64,000 bases of DNA from Neostapfia colusana (GCA_030760725.1 JASWHV010000013.1:34940699-35004698), one strand, 5' to 3'. Shown: positions 8,873 to 20,725, numbered from the stretch's first letter. The notes: generated from the letters alone by a model not told the origin. Program-made: numbers and translations.

Positions 8873-11800
8873 ATGACGCGTACTCGTGCCAACCCTGATG
8901 TTGGAGGTACTAGCCAAGGGGGAGAGACCTCCCAACCGCCTCCCGAGGACTCCTCGGGACAGCAGCAGCAACAGCAACAGCAAACACCGCCACCGCCACT
9001 GCCAACGGTTACATTGGCCGACATTGTCGCGGCAATGGCGGGTTCACATCAGCAGCATACAGAGCTGCTGCAAACGTTAATTGCGAATACGTCTCGCCCA
9101 GAGAGACGTCAAGATCGTGAGGAGCGCCAACAGAGCTCCTACTCTGACTTCCTGGCGACTCATCCCCCTGTATTCTCAAGGGCGGATGAACCACTTGACG
9201 CGGACAACTGGCTCCGCGCCATAGAGATGAAGTTCGGGCTGCTCCAAATCAGCGAGCAGCGCAAGACTCAGTTCGCGGTCCAGCAGCTCCAAGGATCCGC
9301 GAGCGCGTGGTGGGCCAACTTTTGTGCTTCACAACCCACCGACCGAGTGATGACCTGGGCGGAGTTCCGGACGGCCTTCCGGGCCTATCATATACCGCCC
9401 GGTTTGATGAAGAGGAAGACGCAGGAATTCCTACACCTGCAACAAGGGAGCCGGAACGCGCTGGAGTACTCCAGAGCGTTCAACGATCTCGCACTCTACG
9501 CGTCGTATCATGCAGATACGGACGAGAAGCGGCGGGACCACTTTTACCAGGGGCTTAACCCGCTCCTGAAGGACAAGCTGGCGATGTTCAATCGCGGCAG
9601 CCTCAACGACATAATTGATGCTGCGATTGTTCAGGAAGACTCCGGCAAGGAGTTGGCGGCGGCAGAGCGAAAGCGAAGCGCGCCGCAGAGCAGCGGAGAA
9701 GGAGGCGGTCCTTCTCAGAAGTTTCGGATGGTGAATCGCCCACCATCAGGTCCGCGCTGGCAGCCACCACAGCGGTCGATGCCGTTCCGCGGTCGGCCGT
9801 ATTCTTCACCGGCATTCCGGCCGGCACTGCCAGCACCACCGCAACAACAACAGCAGCAGCGGGCGATGCCGCGTGCGTTTGCACCTCCGCAACGCATGCC
9901 GGGCTTTCGTCCACCAAGTACTCCACCAGCAGCGGCCACATGTTACAAGTGTGGTCGTCCAGGACACTTCGCGAGCAGTTGCCCGGAGAGGCAAGGCGGC
10001 GGAGTGGTACCACAGTTTCCGGGGAGGAATCAACCCCGGAACCCTACTAATGCGCGGCGGGCAAACCCTAGGCCCGGCACTGTCCACCAGCTTGCCATTG
10101 AGGACGTGCCGGAGGGCGAGCCAATCCTTGCGGGTATGTTCCAACTCCACCAGCATCCCGCTATAGTACTATTTGATTCAGGCGCCACGCATAATTTTAT
10201 TAGCCAAGCTTTCATTGCTAAACACAGCTTGCCAATACTACCCACCGATAGTCCATATTTAATTTGTTCACCGGGTGGGAAGATTTCAGCAAGCGTAATG
10301 GTCTCCAAAGCACCATTATGCTTAGCGGGTAGAGTGTACCCCACGTCTCTCATTATCTTAGAGGGACAGAAGGTCGATGTCATCCTAGGGATGTCGTGGT
10401 TAAACCGCCACGGCGCTGTTTTAGACACCGTCCTCCGAGTCGTGCACTTAAACTCAGGAGTGCACGGTTCTCACTCATTATTTCTGGACAGTCCAGAAAT
10501 AAAACTTCCAAGTGTCTATCAAGCCACAACCATCAGATTGGAAGACATTCCAGTGGTCCGAGAATTCCCTGATGTATTCCCGGATGATTTGCCGGGGATG
10601 CCACCCGATAGAGAGGTGGAGTTCAAGATTGAACTTGCACCGGGAACCATGCCAATATCCCGAAGGCCGTACAAGATGGCGCCCAAGGAGTTGGCTGAAC
10701 TGAAGACTCAGCTCACGGACCTTCTGGAGAAGGGTTTTATTAGGCCGAGCTCCTCGCCATGGGGCTGTTCGGCATTATTTGTCAAAAAGAAGGATGAAAC
10801 GTTGCGGCTTTGCGTGGACTACCGTCCATTAAATGCCGTAACCATCAAGAACAAGTACCCGTTGCCACGGATCGACATGTTGTTTGATCAGTTGGTCGAA
10901 GCAAAGGTCTTTTCCAAGATGGATTTAAGATCCGGGTACCATCAGATTAAGATCAGGGCTGAGGACATTCCAAAGACAGCTTTTTCGACAAGGTACGGAC
11001 TTTATGAGTACCTGGTCATGTCCTTTGGCCTCACCAATGCTCCAGCTCACTTCATGTACTTAATGAACTCGGTGTTCATGCCGGAGCTGGACAAGTTTGT
11101 CGTGGTCTTCATCGACGACATCCTGGTATATTCCAAGTCGGAGGAAGATCACAAGAAACATCTGCGTATAGTCTTGCAACGGCTGCGGGATCACAAGTTA
11201 TACGCAAAGTTCAGCAAATGCGAGTTTTGGATATCGCAAGTGCCTTTCCTCGGGCATATCATCTCAGCGGAGGGTATCGCTGTGGACCCGAGCAAAATCA
11301 CGCAAGTGCTGAATTGGAAATCCCCGAGAACTGTTCATGAGGTACGGAGTTTCCTCGGACTCGCGGGATATTATCGGAGGTTCATTCCGAACTTCTCGAA
11401 GATTGCCAAGCCAATGACAGAGCTGCTGAAGAAGGCTACCAAATATGTTTGGAGTCCAGCATGTGAAGCAGCATTCAAGGCTTTAGTCAAGCACCTGACA
11501 TCAGCACCGGTTTTGGCGCAGCCAGACACAACAAAACCGTTCGATGTGTACTGCGATGCATCCGGCATTGGGCTCGGATGTGTGTTGATGCAAGACCGAA
11601 GGGTGGTCGCGTATGGGTCACGGCAGCTTAGGAATCATGAGCAAAATTATCCAACTCACGACTTGGAGCTCGCTGCCGTGGTACTTGCACTGAAAATGTG
11701 GAGGCACTACCTACTCGGTAACCTCGTACATTTATATACCGACCACAAAAGCCTCAAGTACATATTCACTCAGAAGGAGCTGAACATGAGGCAACGAAGA

Positions 11801-13429
11801 TGGTTAGAACTGATAAAGGATTACGAGATAGAGATCCATTATCATCCGGGCAAGGCAAACGTTGTGGCAGACGCGCTAAGCCGCAAGTCACACGTCAATA
11901 ATCTGACCATCACACCGTTGGGAGAGAGCGAACCACCACTCCATGTGATTCCACACGGAGCTCTCTACAACCTAGCTTTGATCCCCACCATCCGTGAAGA
12001 GATAGCGGCAGCCCAGAAGAATGACAAGGGCATGTCACATTTGCGGAGACGTGTAGACAGTGGGGAGTTGAAATGTTTCCGGAAGGACGGAGACGGCGTC
12101 TTATGGTTCAAGGACCGGATCGTCGTACCCCGAAACCCGGAGTTAAGGAAGAGAATCTTTGATGAAGCTCACTTATCAAAGTTTTCTATTCACCCCGGCA
12201 GCAACAAGATGTATCAAGAACTCAGAAGCAAGTTTTGGTGGACACGGATGAAGCGAGAGACGGCAAAATACGTGTCCGAGTGTGATACATGTCGACGGGT
12301 GAAGGCAGACCACATGCGGAAACCGGGACTGCTGCAACCACTGGGCATTCCTGCCTGGAAGTGGGAGGACGTGAGCATGGATTTCGTCGTCGGTTTACCC
12401 ACCACCTTACAGAAACATGATTCTGTGTGGGTGATCGTCGATCGGCTCACCAAAGTTGCCCATTTCATCCCGGTCAACACCAGCTACAACGCCAAGAAGT
12501 ACGCTGAACTGTACATCTCACGGATCCTATGCTTATACGGCGTACCCCGTACTATCGTATCGGACCGGGGCACTTTATTTGTGTCCCGTTTTTGGGAGCA
12601 GCTCCACGCTGCCTTGGGGACGAAGCTGATCCGTAGTTCAGCCTACCACCCGCAGACGGATGGGCAAACGGAGCGGGTAAATCAAATCTTAGAAGACATG
12701 CTACGAGCTTGCGCTATCGACCACGGCAAGAATTGGGATGATCACTTGCCGTTAGCCGAGTTCTCGTACAACAATGGGTACCAAGCCAGCATCAAGATGG
12801 CGCCCTACGAGGCGCTATACGGGAGAAAATGCCGCACACCATTGAATTGGTGTGAGTCTGGCGAGAGGGTTACCTTCGGGATTGATCTTGTCAACAACGC
12901 GGAAGAAAAGGTTCGAGTAATTCAAGCGAACCTAAAAGCCGCTCAATCCCGACAGAAACAGTATGCGGACCGGAGAAGGCGTCCGTTACAATTCGAAGCT
13001 GGAGACCACGTATATCTACGAGTGTCTCCAATGAAGGGCGTAAACAGATTTGGGGTGAGAGGAAAGTTAGCACCCCGATTCATCGGTCCATTCCAGATTA
13101 CCGAAAGATGTGGATCGGTGGCATACCGGCTAAGATTACCAGAAGCACTTTCCGGTGTGCACGACGTCTTTCACATTTCCCAGCTGAGGAAGTGTCTCAA
13201 GCTATCAACTACCGTTCAGCTGGAAGACATTGAAGAACTGCAACCGGATCTCACCTATCGGGAGGAACCGGTGCAGATTATTGATGAAAAGGCCCGAACC
13301 ACACGCAACCGTACGTTGTGGTTCTACAAGGTTCTGTGGAGTAATCACTCCATGGATGAAGCGACATGGGAGAGCGAAGAATTCCTTCGCACTAACTACC
13401 CCGACTTTCTCACGTCGCATATCCGGTAA
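8873..13429 (+). CDS. Gag-Pol polyprotein of element A, intact
   Basis: The single frame of 1518 aa makes the coat protein and the enzymes that copy and integrate the element. ATG 8873 was chosen because MTRTRA matches MVRTRS/MVRTRA in C and B; upstream in-frame codons lack ATG. Domains: Q-rich N-terminus; gag core about 80-260 (SYSDFLATHPPVF, SAWWANF); CCHC knuckle from 357 (CYKCGRPGHFASSC); aspartic protease Asp435 in FDSGATHNF; reverse transcriptase with Asp748-Asp749 in FIDDIL; RNase H with Asp895 (YCDAS) and Asp957 (YTDHKS); integrase HHCC from about 1099 and catalytic Asp1170, Asp1231, Glu1267 (35 residues between the last two); GPF module; chromodomain-like end about 1466-1515 (EATWE). 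No stop or shift. Gag:Pol ratio control is not evident. No env-like ORF follows. Confidence 0.96.
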   Translation: MTRTRANPDVGGTSQGGETSQPPPEDSSGQQQQQQQQTPPPPLPTVTLADIVAAMAGSHQQHTELLQTLIANTSRPERRQDREERQQSSYSDFLATHPPVFSRADEPLDADNWLRAIEMKFGLLQISEQRKTQFAVQQLQGSASAWWANFCASQPTDRVMTWAEFRTAFRAYHIPPGLMKRKTQEFLHLQQGSRNALEYSRAFNDLALYASYHADTDEKRRDHFYQGLNPLLKDKLAMFNRGSLNDIIDAAIVQEDSGKELAAAERKRSAPQSSGEGGGPSQKFRMVNRPPSGPRWQPPQRSMPFRGRPYSSPAFRPALPAPPQQQQQQRAMPRAFAPPQRMPGFRPPSTPPAAATCYKCGRPGHFASSCPERQGGGVVPQFPGRNQPRNPTNARRANPRPGTVHQLAIEDVPEGEPILAGMFQLHQHPAIVLFDSGATHNFISQAFIAKHSLPILPTDSPYLICSPGGKISASVMVSKAPLCLAGRVYPTSLIILEGQKVDVILGMSWLNRHGAVLDTVLRVVHLNSGVHGSHSLFLDSPEIKLPSVYQATTIRLEDIPVVREFPDVFPDDLPGMPPDREVEFKIELAPGTMPISRRPYKMAPKELAELKTQLTDLLEKGFIRPSSSPWGCSALFVKKKDETLRLCVDYRPLNAVTIKNKYPLPRIDMLFDQLVEAKVFSKMDLRSGYHQIKIRAEDIPKTAFSTRYGLYEYLVMSFGLTNAPAHFMYLMNSVFMPELDKFVVVFIDDILVYSKSEEDHKKHLRIVLQRLRDHKLYAKFSKCEFWISQVPFLGHIISAEGIAVDPSKITQVLNWKSPRTVHEVRSFLGLAGYYRRFIPNFSKIAKPMTELLKKATKYVWSPACEAAFKALVKHLTSAPVLAQPDTTKPFDVYCDASGIGLGCVLMQDRRVVAYGSRQLRNHEQNYPTHDLELAAVVLALKMWRHYLLGNLVHLYTDHKSLKYIFTQKELNMRQRRWLELIKDYEIEIHYHPGKANVVADALSRKSHVNNLTITPLGESEPPLHVIPHGALYNLALIPTIREEIAAAQKNDKGMSHLRRRVDSGELKCFRKDGDGVLWFKDRIVVPRNPELRKRIFDEAHLSKFSIHPGSNKMYQELRSKFWWTRMKRETAKYVSECDTCRRVKADHMRKPGLLQPLGIPAWKWEDVSMDFVVGLPTTLQKHDSVWVIVDRLTKVAHFIPVNTSYNAKKYAELYISRILCLYGVPRTIVSDRGTLFVSRFWEQLHAALGTKLIRSSAYHPQTDGQTERVNQILEDMLRACAIDHGKNWDDHLPLAEFSYNNGYQASIKMAPYEALYGRKCRTPLNWCESGERVTFGIDLVNNAEEKVRVIQANLKAAQSRQKQYADRRRRPLQFEAGDHVYLRVSPMKGVNRFGVRGKLAPRFIGPFQITERCGSVAYRLRLPEALSGVHDVFHISQLRKCLKLSTTVQLEDIEELQPDLTYREEPVQIIDEKARTTRNRTLWFYKVLWSNHSMDEATWESEEFLRTNYPDFLTSHIR

Positions 13430-13486
13430 TTTTTCCACCGTCCTCTCTCTCATTTTCACCTTATAATCTCGGGACGAGATTCTTTT

Positions 13487-13499
13487 AAGGGGGGAGGAA
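13487..13499 (+). other. Polypurine tract of element A
   Basis: AAGGGGGGAGGAA abuts the first base of the 3' LTR. This is where plus-strand synthesis would be primed. Confidence 0.92.
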
Positions 13500-16400
13500 T
13501 GTAAGGGCCTCAGTTTTTGACACCCATTTGCAGTGTTCATCCCCACACCACACACCTCATTTGAGGAAAAATGATGAACACAAATAAAGAGCAAGTAACA
13601 ATTATCAACATGCTCATTAGGGAACAAACTCACACATTGCAAAAGTGGTACTTCCCACATGTGATATAGATGGGCTGGACATATGAAAACTCCTACACTT
13701 TGCCAAGGATGTCCATGCCAAGTTTCACCCAAATTCAAAACATTTTTGAGGTCATCTTGGGTGTAGATAGGAAAGGGGCAGTTTGAAAACATATTCAAAT
13801 TCAAACTGTTTTCACCCACTGAATTTAAAAGTGGAAGGCATATTCTTGCTCAGCACATTTTTGTGAGCTCACACACCAATTTTCACTCCATTTGGAGTTG
13901 ATCTTGACATGAGCTAAGGGGGAGAAATTCAAACTTTATTTGAATTTCAAACTGCACTTGTGCTGAAATTCATTCAAACCAAACCTCATTTGAACTTTGA
14001 TCAATTCAAATGGCTCTTGGGTGAATAATTTGAGTTGCCAAGGGTAGAATAGGGTTCACTGTTTACCACAGCTGTTAGGAATAAATTTCAGAGGTTAAAA
14101 GAGGAGTGGGACCCACATGTCAGCCTCAGCCTCAAGGCAAACCGACTGAACCACAGTTCAGTCGGTTCCCGGCTGTTGTGCGCGCGCGCCACCGAAGGGG
14201 GCAGCCGGCGCCAGCTCCTGCTGCGTGCCCCAAGCCGGAGACCGGCCGACCGGCCTATTTATTCCCTCCCCGGCGTGCTTCAGTCGCCATTCCCCGAGCT
14301 GCCGACGTGCACGATCCATTTCTCCACTGCCATCACCGGCGCTCGAGTTCCTGCTGGATCGAGCTGATCGCAGCTTCCTCTTTCCACTCCAGGGTCCCAG
14401 CCAGGTACTAGCGACCATCCTCCATCCTTCCCATTGATAGAAATCGATTGAAACCGAGTGATATCGGCTGTGCCGAAAGATCAAACTCGGAACTGGAAAC
14501 CGCCGCACCTCGGGCTCTCGTGGACAGCCCAACCTGGGCGTTGTCACGCCCGAGCCAAGGCACCCTTGGACGCGCAAGTGATCGGTGCTGCTCATCCCCG
14601 AGCCACAGCTCGAGTGGTTGCTCACCGGCGGCGAATTTCCACTTTTCCCCTTTCTGTGTGCAGAACGACCCTCGGGTACGATTCTGTTTAATTCGTGCTC
14701 TAGAAAGGATTAGAGGGCCTCAGGCCACTCCCACACGAACTAGACACGGTGACGCACAAGTTGCCTTCACAACTCTGGGCCGGAGAACTTCTGTGCCCGG
14801 CGTAATTCAAGGTCTACTAATGGCGGAACGCACGGGGGGTATCGGGCGCACGGTGAGGACCTATTTCGGGCCTTCCCCGAGCTACCCCGAGTTCATGTCG
14901 ACCTTCTCTGAGGTCCACTGATGCTCCCCGACCGATTTCCCAAGTAGCTGAGGCACTAGGAGCGTCAGCCGACATGGCCGAAGTCGTTCCGATATGGCGG
15001 CTCGTCGCCGACCATGCTCCGGCCGTTGTCATGAGCAGCTGACCCTCGGATCATGTTCCCCAAGTAAAAGTAGGCAGGGGCGGCCAGAATCAAGAAGTTT
15101 GAAGCGGTACAGCAGCCAGCGGCGAGCTCTCCGGCGAGGTCCCTCGGCGGCGGAGCGCGGGTGTCGCGAGGTTGAAGAAGGGGGTGGACCCCAGCTGTCA
15201 GCGGCCGATATTTTGAATCGGGATCCGGCTGCGGCCGGGATCGGGTGTGCTGGCGCGCAAAAGCCTTGTGGGCCGCGGTGTGCTGTCGCTTCGGCGTGCG
15301 ACGCGTGTCCCCTGGGCCCACGCGCGAGTTTAAACTTTTCCCCGATTTTCAGATTTCCTTCAAACTTCAAATCCTTATAACTTTGGCTAGAAAGCTCCAA
15401 ATTGAGTGAACCAAATTTTGCTGGATTCAGCTCTTTGAGTACTTTCCAGAAAATCAAGTGTCACTTCATGAAATTCCTTAATTCTCCAGAATTAATTCCT
15501 TAAAGTTTAAACTGTTAGGAATTTTAACTGGAGAATCATTTGGAGGAAAATCCTGAAATTTTGCTGAGATGTTCACCAAAATATCCTTGAACTACCATAA
15601 AAATTTCAGATCCATTTGAGCTCATTTAGTCCACCTAATGGTGTGATTAGTAAAACTGTTCCAGAGAAAATAGAAAATGTTCAGAAACATTTTCAGAATT
15701 TTCTCTGAAATTGTTTAGCTCATATCTTTAGTTAGAGACTTCCAAATTAAGTGAGACCAATTCCATTAGAACCCTCTGAAAATCTAGTTTTCAGAAAGTC
15801 ATAGTTTGTTTCATGAAAATACCTAGAACACCCTAAAAGCCTTTAATTAAGGTCAAGGACATAATTATTTGTGGAGGGCTCAAATGAGCTTTGCTGCAAC
15901 TAAAACTTGACCAAGTCTCTGTTTAGGTTGTAACCAAGCCACAGTAAAAGTTTCACAGTCATTAGGTCTATCTAGTAAAGGTTATAGACTTCACAACTTC
16001 AAAGTTAATACAAAAGCATTTAATTAATACATACATTGTTCTTATCCTGTAGTCGCTAAAGTCGAGGAGGAACCCGAAGTCCTAGACTTCGTTACTCCGG
16101 AGGAACAGCTAGCCTACGACCAAGAGCAGCAAGGCAAGCCCCGGTTTGCATTAACCATTTTATCAATTTTTATTGTTTTGAGCACATACTTGTTTTCTTT
16201 ATGTTGTGCATCAGAGTCTTGTTTGGAAACCCCACTGCATAGCCAAGAAAACCATGGGTTGGGGTTTAGGATTGCAAACCCCGTTAGCCACTGCATTGCT
16301 AGGATAGAGTAGGATTCGGTACAAGTCGAGTAGTTGGAACTACTCGCGAGAATAGGCTAGAGGCACATTGCTCGGGTAGAGATAGCACATGATACACATG

Positions 16401-17544
16401 GCAAGAAAATGAGACCGAGCGGAGAGTAAGGGCAGCAGGACTTTGGGGCCTGTGTGCTGTAGCTCCGCTTGTGTCGATTGAGGACCGAGCCGTGTGCGGG
16501 CCTGTTGAACAAGCTAGAACAGTACCGAAGACCTACCGGCTATATGGGAACCGGGAAACTGATGTAACTCGGGTAGCTGGGTATTGAGGCATTGCCCGTC
16601 GTTCAGAGGGTAGGTTGAGAGCTCGAGGTGTAAATCAGCTGGCGGCACAGAGATGCGCGTGCAGGGACCTCTTGCTCGGGACGATGGGACCGGTTCAATA
16701 TTTGGCTAACGGGTGAAAGGTAGTCGCGTACGGCGTCCGTGATGGTTGTTGTAGGCAACATCGAGTACGGGCGTACGTGACGGGTTGTTCGGGTAACCCT
16801 GCAGGTGTAAATCGATTATAATCGCCGTCCCTCGCGGTCAGTGAGTACCACTTGTTCACTGTACCGTGACGTAGAAAGAACAGGCTAGTTACATGTTAAA
16901 ATGTTGCTGATTGAAAGTTGGATATTGATTGTTAATGATATGTTGTAGCTTAGTGCTAACTAAAGTTCTTTTCAACTTTGGGCAAAGTACATGAGAGAAA
17001 TGCGTTTCTTGTTTGATTGCGGCTCTCTCATGTGCCTTAGCGTAAAGTTCTCCACAACCTGCTGCTAAAACTTGAAAGTAAGGTTCTACTAATTAGGCGA
17101 GTCCTTGCAAATGATTTTTACCTCATGCAACCCATCACCCTCATGTAGAAGTTTCATGTTTAGGTGAGACGGGTCAGACTTGCTGAGCCTTCGTGCTCAC
17201 TGCTTGTGTTTGAAGCTTTTGCAGGGTTCTATGAGGAAGGGACTCCCGAAGAGGAGACGGAACCCCAGGAGGGGAACCCCGTCGAGTGGGAGTCGTGCAC
17301 GCCGCAGAGTTAGTGTGCGAGTGTGCTAGCAAGGACACGTTCGAGGGCTGAACGTGCACTTGATGCTTAGTCTACGCCCGCGAGTGTGGACTAAACTTAT
17401 TTTGATGTAAACATGTTAATAAACTTGTTTATGTAATAAAGCTTCCGCTTCCGCTTTGTACCTTTGACGTGTGTTATACGGTGTTGTGCAACGCAGCACC
17501 CCTCAGCGTGATCCTGGCTCGACAGGACCAGTGGGGTCGTGTCA
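13500..17544 (+). repeat. 3' LTR of element A
   Basis: Direct copy of 2110-6154 shifted by 11390 bases, ending GTGTCA before CAGAG. The one difference I found is C at 16047 against A at 4657. It lies in the tract just before the acceptor-like AG of putative LTR exon 1. The exon copies are at 16053-16133 and 17225-17313, and the promoter motif copy at 14106-14122. Confidence 0.96.
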
Positions 17545-17549
17545 CAGAG
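17545..17549 (+). repeat. Target site duplication of A, right copy (CAGAG)
   Basis: Matches 2105-2109; B's leader resumes at 17550. Confidence 0.97.
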
Positions 17550-18430
17550 CAGAATCACACCTTAAACTGGTTGAAACTCCAGATGATTGTAAACTGTCCA
17601 GAACCAGGACAGATTCGAAAACTCTCTGGACTGTTCTGTTTTTCAAGCATAACTTCCTGTAGAAAAATCTAAAATTTTCATAATTTACATTTTTGCGAAG
17701 GGCAGAAGATATGTCACATCTTTGTAATTCAATGTTTCTGCAATTTCAGCACGAACTTCAGTGGAAATTAGAGTTGAAAACAGCAACTTCCAAAGGAGGT
17801 GCTGTTGAAATTCTTCAAGAAATTCTGTTGACTTTGCATTATCATAACTTTTTAACTAGAGCTGATCTGAGTGCAAATAACTACTCGTTGGAAAGCTACT
17901 GAAGTTAACTTTAACTTTGGTATTCAACTTGAGTTATGAAAATGCCATGTACCAGGTCAGAATCTAGAATATGTAGAAACTGGTCATTCTGGCAGAGGGA
18001 TGACAGTGAACTCAATTGAGAGATTGTTGTACCCTAGGGTGTTTGAGTACTTCCAATGGGGTAGAACATACTCATGAGTGGGTATCTTAAACTAGTGAAA
18101 GATTTGAGTAGGTTTCTTACTCAAGTTTCTTTTGCTAGGGGCCATGTTTGTGTTGTATTGAAGATAAAAGGGTAGTTTACGTGATGACAAAGCGATATTA
18201 ATGTCTCGTAGTGACCAAACCTAGTTGAGATGAACTTCCAAAGAGGAAGTCCATCAATTTGGATTTAAATAGTTTGTATTTGGTCTGTTAATGGTGTATC
18301 TTCTGCAAAGTTATTACATTATCTATATACGAGATGTATCACATGTTTTACTGTCATTGTGTTTACGCCTATTTTATGGGATTGCTTGAAGTATGTTGCG
18401 GGACTGATTTTTACTGTCGTATAGTTGCGG
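17550..18430 (+). other. Element B leader, second part
   Basis: Continues 2109. It shares with G the AAACTGTCCAGAACCAGGAC segment and a late stretch with TTAACTTTAACTTTGGTATTC. No supported ORF. A TATAG acceptor-like site at 18420-18424 lies just before gag. Confidence 0.7.
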
Positions 18431-19357
18431 ATGGTTCGTACACGGGCCACGCATGAGGTCGGTGGCTCTAGCAAGCAGGGGAGTGATGACTCCCAGCCAC
18501 CTGCCTACGACAGTACCCCGCAGCAACAACCACCACCGCCGCCTCCGCTTACACTAGCGGATGTGATCACGGCACTGGTGGGCAATTGTGAGGAGCAGAC
18601 CGATCTTCTCCGCACGATCGTGCAAAATACGTCCCAGGCGGGGAGGGGGGCATCAAGATAGGGGGCCTCATGAGCCCACACTGTGACGTACTCGGACTTC
18701 ATGAGTACGCACCCTCCGGTGTTCACTGAAGCGGCAGAACCCCTGGAGGCCAACAACTGGCCGCGAACGATCGAGTCTAAGTTTGGGCTGCTCCAATGCA
18801 CGGGGCGGCAGAAGACTCTCTTCGCGGCGCAGCAGCTTCATGGTGCCTCTGGTGCGTGGTGGGCGAACTATGTCGCCTCGCTACCTGCTGGCCACACCGT
18901 GGAATGGCCAGAATTCCGGGAGGCGTTCCGCGCCTACCATATCCCTCCCGGGATAATGAAGCGGAAGTTCCAAGAGTTCTTGGAGCTGAAGAAAGGCGGG
19001 AGGAGTGCCCATGACTACTCCCGTGCCTTCAACCATCTGGTGCAGTATGCGTCGGATTATGTCTCCACCGAGGAGAAGAAACGGGAGCAGTTCTATCGGG
19101 GGTTAAACCCCGAGATGAAGACGCATCTCGTACAATGCAATCACGGCACGTTCAATGATCTCATCAATGCCGCGATCATGCAAGAGGATGCTCAGTGAGA
19201 ATTAGCGGCTGAGCAGCCAAAGCGAAGTGCTCCACCAAGCAGCGGGGGTGGAGCTCCTCAGAAATACCGCATGGTGTATCGGATACCATCTGGTCAGCAG
19301 TGGCATCCACCGGCGCGGCCTCAGCAGTTTGGGGGTCATTCTTTCCAGCCACCCCCA
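18431..19357 (+). pseudogene. Gag of element B, N-terminal part, broken
   Basis: Starts at ATG 18431 (MVRTRATHEVGG, as in A and C) and reads through the gag core (TYSDFMSTHPPVF, GAWWANYVASLPAG, FREAFRAYHIPPG). In-frame stops are TAG 18659-18661, TGA 18671-18673 and TGA 19196-19198. The last replaces an Arg CGA position by comparison with C. The frame is then open into a Pro-rich segment where C inserted at 19358. The next residues are encoded from 46175. C to T change at CpG would explain at least the TGA codons. Confidence 0.88.
19353..19357 (+). repeat. Target site duplication of C, left copy (CCCCA)
   Basis: CCCCA before TGTGGGG at 19358 is repeated at 46170-46174 after the TTTTACA end at 46169. 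Confidence 0.95.
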
Positions 19358-19590
19358 TGTGGGGACCACCCCGTGGTTTCACCCACTCCAGGATCGCATA
19401 GGGTGGTGCCATGCGATGCGGCACCCAACAGCACACACGAAAAGAATAAAGGATAACATACAAACTTTTATTTGATATAAAACAGCGGAAGTCTTTTTAC
19501 AAAACCTATTCATACAGCGGAAGTAATATACATATAAGGCCTCTCATCCTAGCCCGGGGACGCTACACACTAGCAGCAAGTAAACAGAGA

Positions 19591-19676
19591 TCACGGCGGC
19601 GTGCAGGGCTCCAGCTCGGCCGTGTACCCCAACGGGGGCATCGCCTCGTCCTCGGAACCTTCCTCATAACTCTCAC
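19591..19676 (-). other. Putative LTR exon 2 of element C (3' LTR copy)
   Basis: 86 bases on the minus strand after a GTGTGCAG acceptor, ending in TGA at 19593-19591. Key residues are ESYEEGSEDEAMPP, then EPCTPP at the end. It has the same length and phase as E (52594-52679) and the other C copy (29769-29854). Confidence 0.45.
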
Positions 19677-20725
19677 CTGCACACAGCTCAAATATTGCAA
19701 CCGTGAGCACGAAGGCTCAGCAAGTCTTAACCGTCAACCCTAGGCATGGAACTCTACGTGCAAGGATATGTAAGATGGGAAAAGGAATTTGCGACAAAGA
19801 CACGCCTATAAGTTGGTCCTTACTTTCAGTTTTTATTGCAGCAGATTAATGTGCCTTCGACAGCCCTCGCATCGGAAGTCCACAATCAAACAAGAAACGC
19901 TTTCCTCCGATGTGGTGATGCCCAAAGTGGAATATAAACTTAATTAGCTCTATATCTACAGCAATCAAGGTATTCAAGACATTAAGATCAATACAGCATT
20001 TTCAGTAGGCTTATTTCACTTCTTACTACGTCACAGCACAGTGAACAAGTGGGTACTCAAATAACCGCGAGGGACGGTGATTGCAATCAAGACACACCCG
20101 GACAACACGTTGCATACACCCACTTTCAGAAGTGTGATTCCACACCCCTCCCTACTCTGTTGTATGCAACCACCTTTCAAAGGCAACCCAAACACCAAAC
20201 CGGTCCATCCGTAACGGGTAGGAGGTCCCCGCGTGGAGCGTGACTGTGCCCACTGGCAGATTTACACCTTGCTACCCTCAACCCACTCCTGTTTACGGTT
20301 GGGTAAGCCTCGGCACCCAGGTTAACCATTTACATCGGTTTCCTGGTTCCCATATGCCAGTATGCATCCGGTACTGTTCAATACTTGTCCAGCAGGGCCG
20401 CACACGGACGGTCCTCAACCGACACCAACAGGGCTATGCACATGAGACCTCTGCTCACTGCTTCCTATCCCCCCCTGCTGGGTCTCATTTTCATATCTTA
20501 AGCCATTTGCTACCTCTTTTCATCCCGTGTAACCGAGATCCTAAACATTAGCATGGCATTCTCTACTCGTCGAGTTTGTAAACTACCCAACCCTTTATAG
20601 GATTTAAAAGGCTATGCACGTGGGGTTTCAATCACCCTAACTCTAATGCAAACATTTCAACCTAGACATAAGTGATACAAATGAAAAGCTTTATAAAAGG
20701 TACTTAAGTGCAAACCGGGGCTTGC

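Larger units (their letters stand above)
2110..17544 (+). mobile_element. Element A: complete, very young Ty3/gypsy retrotransposon
   Basis: All expected parts are present in order: 4045-bp 5' LTR, tRNA-iMet PBS, 1.5-kb leader, 314-aa upstream ORF, uninterrupted 1518-aa gag-pol, purine tract, 4045-bp 3' LTR and 5-bp TSDs. The LTR copies have identical lengths. Comparing them by eye I found one substitution (A at 4657, C at 16047). At the customary grass LTR rate of 1.3e-8 per site per year that is roughly ten thousand years. The element may still be capable of movement; expression is not shown by sequence. Confidence 0.97.

Noticed and set aside
13430..13486. Possible env-like gene after pol
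   Set aside because: Only about 57 bases separate the gag-pol stop from the purine tract in A, and C and D have no extra ORF there.
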